Positions 46,105 to 55,492 of a DNA stretch of 64,000 bases are shown here, one piece after another. This stretch comes from Homarus americanus (taxonomy: Eukaryota > Arthropoda > Malacostraca > Decapoda > Nephropidae). The notes under the pieces were generated by a model. It did no database searches, was not told the origin of the DNA, and was given only the letters and a program-made list of their open reading frames with translations. Within the stretch, counting starts at the first letter, position 1. Each line of letters opens with the position of its first letter. The stretch is taken from positions 392,425-456,424 of the forward strand of contig NW_024738608.1 of the NCBI RefSeq assembly GCF_018991925.1, written 5' to 3'. A program made the position numbers and the translations under genes.

Positions 46105-47872
46105 CACTCTCCCAGGTCCTCCTCTCCCAGGTCCTCCTCCCCAGGGTCCTCCTCCCCAGGGTCCTCCTCTCCCAGGTCCTCCTCCCCAGGTCCTCCTCCC
46201 CCTCCTCCAGGTCTCCTCCCAGGGTCCTCCTCCCCAGGGTCCTTCCTCTCCCTCCCCCCAGGGGGTCCTCCTCCCCAGGGGGTCCTCCTCCCCAGGTCCC
46301 CAGTCCTCCTCCCCAGGGTCTCCCTCCTCCCAGGTCCCTCCTCCCCAGGTCCTCCCAGGGTCCTCTTCTCCCAGGTCCTCTCCCCAGGTCCTCCCTCCCA
46401 GTGTCCTCCTCCTCCCAGGTCCCTCCTCCCTCCTCCCCAGGGTCCTCCTCCCCAGGTCCCTCCTCCCAGGTCCCAGGTCCTCCTCCCCAGGGTCCTCCTC
46501 TCCCAGGTCCCTCCTCCCAGGTCCCTCCCTCCTCCTCCCCAGGTCCTCCTCCTCCCCCAGGGTCCCTCCTCCCTCCCAGGTCCTCCTCCCCAGGGTCCTC
46601 CTCTCCCAGGTCCTCCTCCCCAGGGTCCTCTCCCAGGTCCCTCCTTCCCAGGTTCCTTCTCCCCAGGGTCCTCTCTCCGAGATCATCGTCCCCAAGGTCC
46701 TCTTCCCCAAGGGTTCTCCTCTTCCCCAGGGTCCTCCTCCCCAGGGTTCTCCTCCCAGGGTCCTCCTCTCCTCCTCCCAGGTTCCTTCTCCCCAGGGTCC
46801 TCCTCTCCGAGATCATCGTCCCCAAGGTCCCTCTTCCCCAAGGGTTTTCCTCTTCCCCAGGGTCCTCCTCCCCAGGTCCTGGTCCTCCTCCCCAGGTTCC
46901 CCCAGGGTCCTCCTCTCCCAGGATCCTCCTCACCAGGATCCTCCTTCCAGGCCTCCTCCCCAGGGTCCTCCTCTCCCAGCTCCTCCTCCCCAGGGTGCTC
47001 CTCTCCCTCCCTCCTCCCAGGGCCCTCCTCTCCCAGCTCCTCCTCCCCAGGGTCCTCCTCCCCAGCTCCCTCCCAGTCCCCTCCCAGGTCCCTCCTCCTC
47101 CCCAGGGTCCCCTCTCCCACCCTCCTCCCCAGGGTGCTCCTCTCCCAGGTCCTCCTCCCCGGGTCCTCCCTCTCCCAGCTCCTCCTCCCCAGGGTGCCCT
47201 CCCACTCTCCTCCTCCCCAGGGTGCTCCTCTCCCAGGTCCTCCTCCCCAGGGTCCTCCTCTCCCAGCTCCTCCCTCCCCAGGGTCCTCCTCTCTCAGCTC
47301 CCTCCTCCCCAGGGTGCTCCTCCTCCCATCCTCCCTCCCCAGGGTCCTCCTCTCCCAGCTCCTCCTCCCCAGGGTCCTCTCCCCAGCCCTCCTCCCAGGG
47401 TCCTCCTCTCCCAGCTCCTCCTCCCAGCCCAGGTCCTCCCTCCCAGGGCCCTCCTCCTCCCCAGGGTCCCTCCCTCCTCCTCCCAGGTGCTCCTCTCCCA
47501 GGTCCTCCTCCCCAGGGTCCTCCTCTCCCCAGCCTCCTCCCCAGGGTGCTCCTCTCAGGTCCTCCTCCCCAGGGTCCTTCTCTCCCACTCCTCCCCCAGG
47601 GTCCTCCTCTCTCAGCTCCTCTTCCCAGGGTGCTCCTCTCCCAGCTCCTCCTCCCCAGGGTCCTCCTCTCCCAGCTCCTCCTCCCCAGGGTGCTCCTCTC
47701 CCAGGTCCTCCTCCCCAGTGTGCTCCTCTCCCAGGTCTTCCTCCCCAGGGTCCTCCTCCCAGGTCCTCCTCCCCAGTGTGCTCCTCTCCCAGGTCTTCCT
47801 CCCCAGGGTCCTCCTCCCCAGCTCCTCCTCCCCATGTCCTCCTCTCCCAGGTCCTCCTCCCAAGGGTCCTTA
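46105..47872. repeat. 1.8-kb CTCC/CAGG minisatellite (about 15/30-bp unit)
   Basis: The array consists of GGTCCTCCTCCCCAG and GGTCCTCCTCTCCCAG half-units, about 15-16 bp each, alternating into about 30-bp pairs. A longer motif (CCGAGATCATCGTCCCCAAG) occurs twice, near 46676 and 46806, marking an internal duplication of about 130 bp. Because no frame contains a stop, it shows 609- and 501-codon plus frames (PPQGPPLPGP type) and 280-320-codon minus frames (GEEDPGRR type). There is no signal peptide, no unique domain and equal openness on both strands, so I do not call a gene. Confidence 0.93.
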
Positions 47873-48010
47873 TTTGAAGGAGGGAATTGCAATATATCCT
47901 AATTAAGACTATTATGCTTTATGATCCAATCCTTCATCTTAAACGACAACAAGAGGTCTTGGTTCGTGCGCGCGCCTGGACGACAACCACGACCAGAACC
48001 AACGACAACA
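47873..48010. other. Unique spacer
   Basis: Unassigned sequence between the CTCC array and a purine-rich tract. Contains GTGCGCGCGCC near 47966-47976. Confidence 0.5.
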
Positions 48011-48960
48011 AGGGGAGAGTGGTGGGGGTGAGAGTCAGGGGGAGGAGGGGAGAAGAGGGGGAATGTAGAAGGAGTAGGGAGGTGAAGGGGAGGGAGTAAA
48101 AAGAAGGGAAGGGAAGGGGCAGAAGTGTATGGGAAGGGAGATGCGTGTAGGGGAATGGGGAAGGGAAGGGAGGGGAGGGCAAGGACCAGTCGTTTATGGA
48201 GCAAGGAGGGCTAGGGATGGTAGGTAGCCGTGCCCTTCATCTCCTCGGTACCAGGGGAAATAGATTGCTTTTAATGCATACAAATGACACCAACACGACG
48301 CTAAAGGCGGTTACGTCGTCTAACACCCGCATGGCATTGGGGGAGGGGAGGAAGGGTAGGAGATGTGGGAGGGAAGGGAAGGAGGGAGGGGTAGGGGTTT
48401 ATGAGGGGAGGTGAGAGGGGGAGATGTACGAAGGGGAAGAGAGGAGGAAAATATGTTAGGGAGGGGGAAGGAGATATGAAGGACGCAGGAAGGGGGGGTA
48501 CGGGAGAAATGAAGGAGAGGAAGGGGTAAGGGGTTTATGAGGGAGGGGTAGAAGAAGATATGAGGGAGAGGGGAAGGGGAACTGTGATGGAAGGGGAGGG
48601 AGGAAAAGGAGGAGGTGTAAAGGGGGAAAAGGGGAAGTGAGGGGAGGGGGACAAGCAATGAAGGAAAGGGTGAAAGAAACATGAGCGTAAAAAAAAAACA
48701 GAGAACATAAATGAAGTGAAAGCAGAAGACAAATATAAAACGAAGAAGAATTAGAAAACCCAAGAGAATGAGAGTGAAGAACAATAAACAAAGAAGATAA
48801 AGACCGAATGGGCATAACAAAGGGAGGGAGGTTGAGGAGTATAGAAGAGGAGAGATGAAGAGAAACAAGATGAATGGAAGAAACGGAGAAACAGAAGAGA
48901 GGAGAGACGTAGAGAAGATGTACAGCATGTGAGGGATAATAGAGGCGAAAGGTCAAGTGG
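48011..48960. repeat. Purine-rich low-complexity tract with one unique island
   Basis: About 950 bases are GGGGAAGGG-, GGAGGG- and GAAAGAGG-like on the plus strand, broken by an island of ordinary sequence at about 48190-48335 (CGTCGTCTAACACCCGC near 48313) that I could not identify. Pyrimidine-strand frames up to 202 codons are compositional. Confidence 0.8.
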
Positions 48961-48967
48961 TTCATTA

Positions 48968-49300
48968 AATACTGGGATCTATTAGTACTGGAGTCAATTA
49001 GTACTGGGGCCTATTAGCACTGGAGTCAATTAGTACTGGGGTAAGTTAGCAGTGGGATCAATTAGTACTGGGATCAGTTAGTACTGGGATCTATTAGTAC
49101 TAGGATCAATTAGTACTGGGGTCAATTAGTACTGGGATCAGATCGTACTGGGATCTATTAGTACTAGGATCAATTAGTACTGGGATCAATTAGTACTGGG
49201 ATCAATTAGTACTGGGATCAATTAGTACTGGGATCAATTAGTACTGGGATCAGTTAGTACTGCAATCCATTAGTACTGGAATCAATTAGTACTGTGTGTT
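48968..49300. repeat. 16-bp tandem repeat ATTAGTACTGGGATCA
   Basis: About 20 units of ATTAGTACTGGGATCA, with variants ATCTATT, GTCAATT and CTAGGATCA. Almost every unit holds the AGTACT palindrome. Confidence 0.96.
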
Positions 49301-49319
49301 AGTGACGGAAGCTATTAGT

Positions 49320-49835
49320 AGAGGGAGAAAAAAGTAGGGAGAAGAGTGGTGGGGAGAGAATGGTCTGGGAGGAGGAAGGTGGGGAGATAATTAATATACG
49401 TGTGATCACCTGAATCCCCCACTCCTATAAAACAAAAAAAAACAAAAAAAAAACAGCTCATATGAGAAGAGGAGGATGAGGAGGAAAAGTAGGAGGAGGA
49501 GGAGGAGGTTAGTTGGGAGACGACTGGGAAGAGAAGAGGAGGAAAATAAAAGAGAAGGATGGTGGGGAGATAAATAATACCATTATGATCAATTATTATC
49601 AAAACAAGTCAACCGATGGGAGGGGAGAAAAAGCTGGGAGGAGCAGGGAGGTGGGGGGCTGGGTATGGGAGGGGAGGGTGGAAGGTGGGGAGGTCAAGAA
49701 GGTGGATGTTGGGGAGAGGGTAGGGAGCGGGTTTGAAGAGGTGGAGGTGGAGGTTGAGAAGGGGTTTGAGAAGGCTGGGGAGAAAATCATTGTCAAGACA
49801 AGCCAGCCAATTAAACCCCAGGGATAGGAGGTAGT
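49320..49835. repeat. Purine-rich low-complexity tract
   Basis: GGGAGA, GAGGAGGAGGAG and GGTGGGG words dominate, with a short unique A-rich part at 49395-49465. A plus-strand frame (104 codons, 49513-49827) is Glu/Gly/Val/Lys-rich and has no domain. Confidence 0.75.
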
Positions 49836-49904
49836 ACTCCCTCGACCTGGCCTCTCGTAAAAACCTAACTACCTAATTACAGTGCTCCCCTATGATCGTT
49901 GTTT

Positions 49905-49906
<2 letters not shown>

Positions 49907-49947
<41 letters not shown>
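49907..49947. repeat. (GT)n microsatellite
   Basis: About 20 GT units, ending in GCGTGTGCGTG. Confidence 0.96.
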
Positions 49948-49951
<4 letters not shown>

Positions 49952-50023
49952 GCGTGTTGGGGGAAGGGTGGTAGGGTGGTGGGGTGGTGTGAGTGAGGTA
50001 TATATGTTAAGAATGAGAAAGAT

Positions 50024-50070
50024 GAGTGAGTCAGTGAGTGAGTGAGTGAGTGAGTGAGTGAGTGAGTGAG
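50024..50070. repeat. (GAGT)n microsatellite
   Basis: About 11 GAGT tetranucleotides (49948-50023 between is G/T-rich). Confidence 0.95.
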
Positions 50071-50229
50071 GTGCTTTCAACTGACACATGGAAACATCCA
50101 TATCATAAGAACTCATTAGACGAATAATTAAATCTTCTTCACTTTCACTTCCTCCTACTTCTTCATCAGTTGTTCCTCTTCCTTCTTCTTTTTGTTCTTC
50201 ATATTGTTTTCCTCATATTGTTCATACTG

Positions 50230-50285
50230 TCTTCTTCTTCTTCTTCTTCTTCTTCTTCTTCTTCTTCTTCTTCTTCTTCTTCTTC
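50230..50285. repeat. (CTT)n microsatellite
   Basis: About 18 CTT units inside a longer pyrimidine tract (50130-50350). Poly-Ser and poly-Leu frames are by-products. Confidence 0.96.
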
Positions 50286-50350
50286 TCCCTCCTTCTTTTC
50301 CTCTCCCTCCTCCTCCTCCTTCATCTCTTCCTTCTTCTTCTTCTTCATCA

Positions 50351-50690
50351 TATCGTGTTCTTCACCATCTTTTTCGTTTCGTTATTCACTTGAACTTTTA
50401 CAACAATCCCAATTTACGGCTTTTAAAATCTTCTCCGGCAACACTTTAAAATATCTCTCTGCCTTCAAATAGATTCTCCGAGATTCTCACTTCGTTCAAC
50501 ATTCCTCGTAAGGTGACGCTAACTAAACGTCTCTCTAGTTTATGTAGAGTCTCAGTGTACTCGTGTCGCCATTTTGATCTTAATCTATATGGGTTAATTT
50601 AAGTGAGTCAGCAGAACAGTACTTTATCAGATATCCGGTTAGGTTAGGTTAGGTTAGGTTACGAGGAATTTTTTTTTTAACCTTACGAAG
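50351..50690. other. Unique DNA with a short TTAGG run
   Basis: GGTTAGGTTAGGTTAGGTTA at 50639-50658 is a short telomere-like word. Otherwise unassigned. Confidence 0.55.
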
Positions 50691-50709
50691 CTTTTGAGAA
50701 TCTTGATTT

Positions 50710-50956
50710 TATTCCCAGAGACAGAACAAGAGAAGGAGAGGAGAAGAGATAAACAAGTTGGAGTAGAGAGAACCCGTGAGAATTTGGGGTTAATGTTAGA
50801 AAGAAAGAGAAGAGAAGATAGAAATGAAATAAAAATAAAGAGAAGGTGAAATAGGGAATAGAGAGAGACAGAAAAAATAGAGACCACAGAACAAGAAAAG
50901 AGATGGAAACGGAAGAAAAGAAAGAATGAAAGAAGCAGTTAGAGTGAAACAAGGAA

Positions 50957-51010
<54 letters not shown>
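50710..51010. repeat. Purine-rich tract ending in (GA)n
   Basis: A/G-rich words (GAAGGAGAGGAGAAG, AGAAAGAGAAGAGAAG) lead into (GA)n at about 50975-51009. Confidence 0.8.
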
Positions 51011-51011
<1 letters not shown>

Positions 51012-51061
51012 CAGGGGTCGTGTGCCACATTCTCCCTGCTAGTTTTTTCTCGGCAGCTTAA

Positions 51062-51345
51062 AATCGTACTCTATTGGTCTCTGTACTCTCGTTAAATATG
51101 TACTCTATTGGCCTCTGTACTCTCGTTAAACATGTACTCTAATGGCCACTATACTCTCGTTAAACATGTACTCTACTGGCCTCTGTACTCTCGTTAATCA
51201 TGTACTCTACTGGCCTCTGTACTCTCGTTAAACATGTACTCTACTGGCCTCAGTACTCTCGTTAAACATGTACTCTAATGGCCTCTATACTTTCGTTAAA
51301 AATGTACTCTACTGGCCTCTGTACTCTCGTTAAACACGTACTTTT
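51062..51345. repeat. 34-bp tandem repeat, about eight copies
   Basis: Unit GTACTCTACTGGCCTCTGTA plus CTCTCGTTAAACAT. Copies differ by single substitutions (TATTGG, TAATGG, CTATAC). Confidence 0.96.
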
Positions 51346-52093
51346 CCCTTCTATCACACACTAAAATCAATCTAAAACTCGTAAGTAAAAATTAATTAAA
51401 AACTATTGTATAATCTAAAGTGAAAAGCTAACACATAATTAACGTATTTTACTCCTTTTCTCTCTTTCTTTTCTATGCCTGTTCCTCTGTTTATCATATT
51501 TACGTCGTATTCCACTACACCTTTCATTATCTCCCGAACTGGTACACAGGTGAACTTTTGAAACTTTTCATCGCTGTCAATATACATAATTCATGCTTTA
51601 TTTTCTATCTGTCTCTCGGATTGTCTTTCTGTCTCTCATTTCGTCTGTTAATCTCTGTTTTGTCTGTCTGTCTGTCTTACTCTGTTCGCCTGAATGTTGA
51701 GCTGTGCAACTTTTTTCAAACTTATTTCAATGTTAACTATAATTTTATGTACTTAACTACATAATTCATCTACGTAATTTGACTACAATATTCATTTTCA
51801 GTTTATTTAATTTTCACTTTTATTCATTTATTTCTCTTTTGCATTATGTATTTGTATCAACTTTAGTATTTTAACTAATCATTCCTTTAGTTTATTATTC
51901 TATCAACGTTCCTATACTTTATTCGACAACGTTCTTTTACCTGGTCGAAAGTTTAATGACTATTTACTACCTGAATATTGACGAGCAAACCTTTTTCCCT
52001 CGCTACATAAAGGTCAATGTTGTGTTAAGTTAGATCAGTACTGGCGGTGAAGTGGTCAGGGTGTAGATGTTGTTTCATGTGTTTAGAGAGTTT

Positions 52094-52097
<4 letters not shown>
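51346..52097. other. AT/pyrimidine-rich unique DNA
   Basis: Contains CTGTCT words (51606-51680). The frames of 63-68 codons have no domain. Confidence 0.5.

Positions 52098-52182
<85 letters not shown>
52098..52182. repeat. (GA)n microsatellite, 42 units
   Basis: Pure GA run, able to form triplex DNA. Confidence 0.98.
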
Positions 52183-52186
<4 letters not shown>

Positions 52187-52304
52187 GACTAACAATACAT
52201 TTTTTTCACTCACAAAACATATTCTTCTCATAACGGTTGAGGGTGGTCAGGCAGGTGCTGATCATCTGATTATTCTGAACAATCGGGTTAGTCTACCACT
52301 TTGG

Positions 52305-52702
52305 CATGTTAGGTTACGTATAGGTTAGATTTAGGTTAGGTTAGGTTAGAGATAGGTTTAGGTTAGAGCAGGTTAGGTTAGAGTTAGGTTTAGGTTAGAG
52401 TTAGGTTAGGTTAGGTTAGAGTTAGACTATGTTATGTTAGGGTTAGATTATATTGTCTTAGGTTAGGTTAGGTTAGGTTAGAGTTAGGTTAAGTTAGAGT
52501 TAGACTATGTTATGTTAGGGTTAGATTATATTGTCTTAGGTTAGGTTAGGTTAGAGTTAGGTTAGGTTAGAGTTAGAGTTAGACTATGTTATGTTAGGGT
52601 TAGATTGTATTGTCTTAGGTTAGGTTAGGTTAGGTTAGAGTTAGGTTAAGTTAGAGTTAGACTATGTTATGTTAGGGTTAGGTTAGGTTAGGTTAGGGTT
52701 GT
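52305..52702. repeat. TTAGG telomere-like tract with a 78-bp higher-order unit
   Basis: The plus strand is the G-strand: GGTTAGGTTA with AGAGTTAGG variants. Superimposed is a higher-order unit marked by GACTATGTTATGTTAGGGTT at about 52425, 52503, 52582 and 52660, spacing 78-79 bp, each followed (in the first three) by AGATT(A/G)TATTGTCTTAGG. The decayed pentamers were therefore re-amplified as a longer repeat. Confidence 0.9.
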
Positions 52703-52846
52703 TCCACCATCGCCCAACTCACCCACTCAGTACACAAGGGCAGTGTACGAGTCGGCCCATAAAAGTCCATCTCAGAAAAGAGCACCAAAGAGCGTCAGAC
52801 TTAATACAATTAAAAACCAGGTGAGGATCGTGTTTCACCTTGACCT

Positions 52847-52848
<2 letters not shown>
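52703..52848. other. Unique spacer between telomere-like block and (GT)n
   Basis: Non-repeat sequence that would form the centre of the head-to-head telomere-like pair. No gene seen; an AGCACCAAAGAGCGTCAG-like stretch near 52781 is unidentified. Confidence 0.45.
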
Positions 52849-52925
<77 letters not shown>

Positions 52926-52930
52926 TGTGT
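52849..52930. repeat. (GT)n microsatellite, about 40 units
   Basis: GT run with one TTTG interruption at the right end. Confidence 0.97.
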
Positions 52931-53035
52931 GTTAATGTATGAATATATGCGTGTATGTGATTTAAAGCTTAATATGAGTTTTATCTCATCACTTGAGGAT
53001 TATCCACCCTGGCGTATTTCACCTGGTGATTAAAT

Positions 53036-53150
53036 ACCCTAACGCTAATCTAACCTAACCTAACGCTAAGCAAACCTAACATAAGCTAAGCTAACCTAAC
53101 GCTAACCTAACCCTAACCAAACCTAACTTAAACTAAACTAACCTGACCTA
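53036..53150. repeat. CCTAA telomere-like tract, opposite orientation
   Basis: Plus strand is the C-strand: AACGCTAATCTAACCTAACC, AACGCTAAG and AACATAAGCTAAG variants. It faces the TTAGG tract at 52305-52702 head to head, about 330 bases away. Confidence 0.8.
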
Positions 53151-53404
53151 TCATCACCTAAACTCCCAGGTATCGCTAGAGTACTGAATCATGAGGTGAA
53201 ATAAACTAGGGGGTTTAATCTTCAGGTGATCCCGATTACCTCCCTCCCCTCCCCCCCACAAAACGCGTGACATCTAAACACTCTCAGGAACTACCTATAA
53301 GTTATACCTGACTCAGCAGAACCACTTGGTGATATAATTACCTTGAGTTACTACTTGAGGAGACGTGGAGGAGTTACTAGACACTCCAAGACGCTGACGT
53401 TGTA
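53151..53404. other. Unique spacer
   Basis: Unassigned; contains CCTCCCCTCCCCCCC at about 53241-53257. Confidence 0.5.
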
Positions 53405-53780
53405 CCCTTAGCTCTGAAAGGGGAGGGGGGATAGGGGGCAGGGGGGAAGAAGGACGAGGAGGAGGAGGGAGGAGAGTGAGAGTAAGAGGAGGGAAAAGGG
53501 AGGAGGAGAGGTAGAGGAGGTGAAGAAGGGGAGGAAGAGGAGACGAAGGAGAGGAAGAGGAGACGAAGGAGAGGAAGAGGAGAAGAAGGAGAGGAAGAGG
53601 AGACGAAGGGGAGGAAGAGAAGACGAAGGAGAGGAAGAGGACGAGAAGAAAGAGGAGGAGAAGGAGCAGGAGAAGGAAGAGTAGGAAGGAAAGGAGAGAA
53701 AGCAGTAAGAGAAGCAGGAGGAGGAAGAAGAACAGAAGGAGGAAGAAGAATAGGAAGAAGGGGAGAAGAAAGGGAAGTCG
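53405..53780. repeat. Purine tract with a 20-bp tandem repeat
   Basis: Almost pure A/G on plus. Its middle (about 53531-53650) is a 20-bp repeat, GAGGAAGAGGAGACGAAGGA, about six copies. Complementary frames of 132 and 201 codons (Leu/Ser/Phe) are by-products. Confidence 0.9.
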
Positions 53781-53811
53781 AAACTTATAATGGTGATTTT
53801 GAGCATGTGAG

Positions 53812-53814
<3 letters not shown>

Positions 53815-53871
<57 letters not shown>
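53815..53871. repeat. (GT)n microsatellite
   Basis: About 28 GT units. Confidence 0.97.
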
Positions 53872-53872
<1 letters not shown>

Positions 53873-54026
53873 GCGTGAGGGGCGGCGACAGAGACCAAGA
53901 AGACCTTACACTCTCCACGACACGACAGATGGGTGCTTTAATACATGCTGTGTCCTAGGTATAAATTCCCGGCCATCAGACTGAATATCAAACACCAGCA
54001 AGCGAACTGAGGGCCCTGGCTACTTC

Positions 54027-54028
<2 letters not shown>

Positions 54029-54067
<39 letters not shown>
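54029..54067. repeat. (GA)n microsatellite
   Basis: About 19 GA units; a (CT)n run follows at 54186-54207. The DNA between 53872 and 54028 is unassigned. Confidence 0.96.
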
Positions 54068-54069
<2 letters not shown>

Positions 54070-54207
54070 ATTCACTGTTTATTTTTTACGTCTGGAGTTG
54101 TTTTGTACGAATTAGTGCTCCTAATTATTATGTGATTATCTAATTATCTTGGCAAATTAGTGAGATAAAACTAATATTAACTAATTCTCTCTCTCTCTCT
54201 CTCTCTC

Positions 54208-55432
54208 CCTTTCTTTCTTGGTGTATTCTTTTATATTTTTTTCTTTCTCCGTTCCGTCTTTCTCGCATCTCTCCCTCTCCATTCCTACTGCATCGGCGTT
54301 ATCAATATACAAATATCTGGTGATTTTTCATGTTTCCGTAAGATAAATTGGTGTATATGGAGGCTGGCGGCGGCGGCTGAGGGAGATATAGCAGTGTAAT
54401 GCGGTTCCTGGGCTTGAATGTGACTTTGGATTCCATTTATCAACGAGCGTCTGGGTGTCGTAGGATCAACCCCCCCCCCCTCCCCATTCTGTTGCCTCTT
54501 CTTTATTTACTTTCCCGTATTTAATTCCCGGAACGTTTACCTCACTGGGTAGTTTTTTTCCGGTGTCTCGGAAGCCATCTTCTTTTAGTTTACATAGAGG
54601 GGAGGAATGGAATGGAGGCAGGAATGAGGTAGAATAGAGAATGGTGGAGATCGGGTAGCGGGTTCCGTGCAAGACAAGAACTGGCATCTCTCGGCGACTC
54701 AGACCCAGCCGCGGGCCGCACAGCCATACAGGGTGGAACATAATCCCTGCCTCTGCCGACCCACACAAACTTTTTATCCTCGCCAATTCTCTCCCTTCTG
54801 AGCCCACAATACACCACTACGAGGCGTTACTATCAAGTCTCTTTCACGTGGAACTTGCTAAAAAAAAGATCCCTAAGGAAACAGATGTTAAAAAAGTGGG
54901 CTGTACCTTGGCATCACAACCCACCCTGTAAGAGCTGGTTTCGCCGCACGGGCATTATTATTTACGTCGAATATCCCATGGCCCGTAGTTGAAGATGCTA
55001 TAACCGATACCGAACATTTAATACGCTCTCCCTGACCCACCCACTCCCCGGAGAGGACTCGACCGGCGAAATAGCTGAAGGTCTCCCTGGGCAGTGACTG
55101 AAGCGGGAGCAGATGAGAGGGAAAAGGAAATGAGTGGCAGAAATGAGGTCCTTATCAGGTTCTTGGTATCGGGGTTGACCGGGGGAAGCTTTGGTAAACA
55201 CGAAGCAGGGAACTCGCGGCCCTTGTTATGCCAGAGCTCCTCGAGTGGCCGCCGCTCCTAGTTTGTCACAACTCCACCGCCACACCACGCTCTCCCTGCC
55301 ACCACTTGACGCTTAATGTCCATTTAGTTTGATGGTTTTGGTGTTGTGGTTCAGGATGACGTGGAAAAGGGGAGCGAAGGGCTGAGGAATTTGTCGAAGT
55401 CATTTGTATGTATGTGGTAAAGAACGACCAGC

Positions 55433-55435
<3 letters not shown>
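54208..55435. other. Relatively GC-rich unique DNA, no gene recognised
   Basis: A poly-C run lies at about 54469-54481. The interval 54640-55270 is more GC-rich than its surroundings, with CCGCGGGCCGC near 54709, and it carries minus-strand frames of 113 and 75 codons starting at 54807 and 54817. These overlap in different frames and have no domain that I know. It could hold an exon or an unnamed repeat. I see no convincing splice pair. Confidence 0.35.

Positions 55436-55491
<56 letters not shown>
55436..55491. repeat. (GT)n microsatellite
   Basis: About 28 GT units. Confidence 0.97.

Positions 55492-55492
<1 letters not shown>

Noticed and set aside
46073..47902. A 609-codon Pro/Gly/Ser-rich plus-strand ORF, possibly collagen-like or a proline-rich protein.
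   Set aside because: All frames of the CTCC/CAGG repeat are open on both strands, there is no unique domain, and Gly does not follow the Gly-X-Y rhythm. It is a minisatellite by-product.
50560..50580. Dispersed CAAAATGGCGAC words (also near 31944 and, more weakly, 57765), considered as YY1-like sites or shared 5' exon ends.
   Set aside because: The surrounding sequences do not align and the words are too short to exclude chance.
52305..52702. A true chromosome end.
   Set aside because: The TTAGG-type repeats are degenerate, short and followed by more unique sequence, so they are interstitial.
53313..53918. A 201-codon Leu/Phe/Ser-rich minus ORF resembling a membrane protein.
   Set aside because: It is the pyrimidine strand of a purine-rich tract plus a (GT)n run; composition explains it fully.
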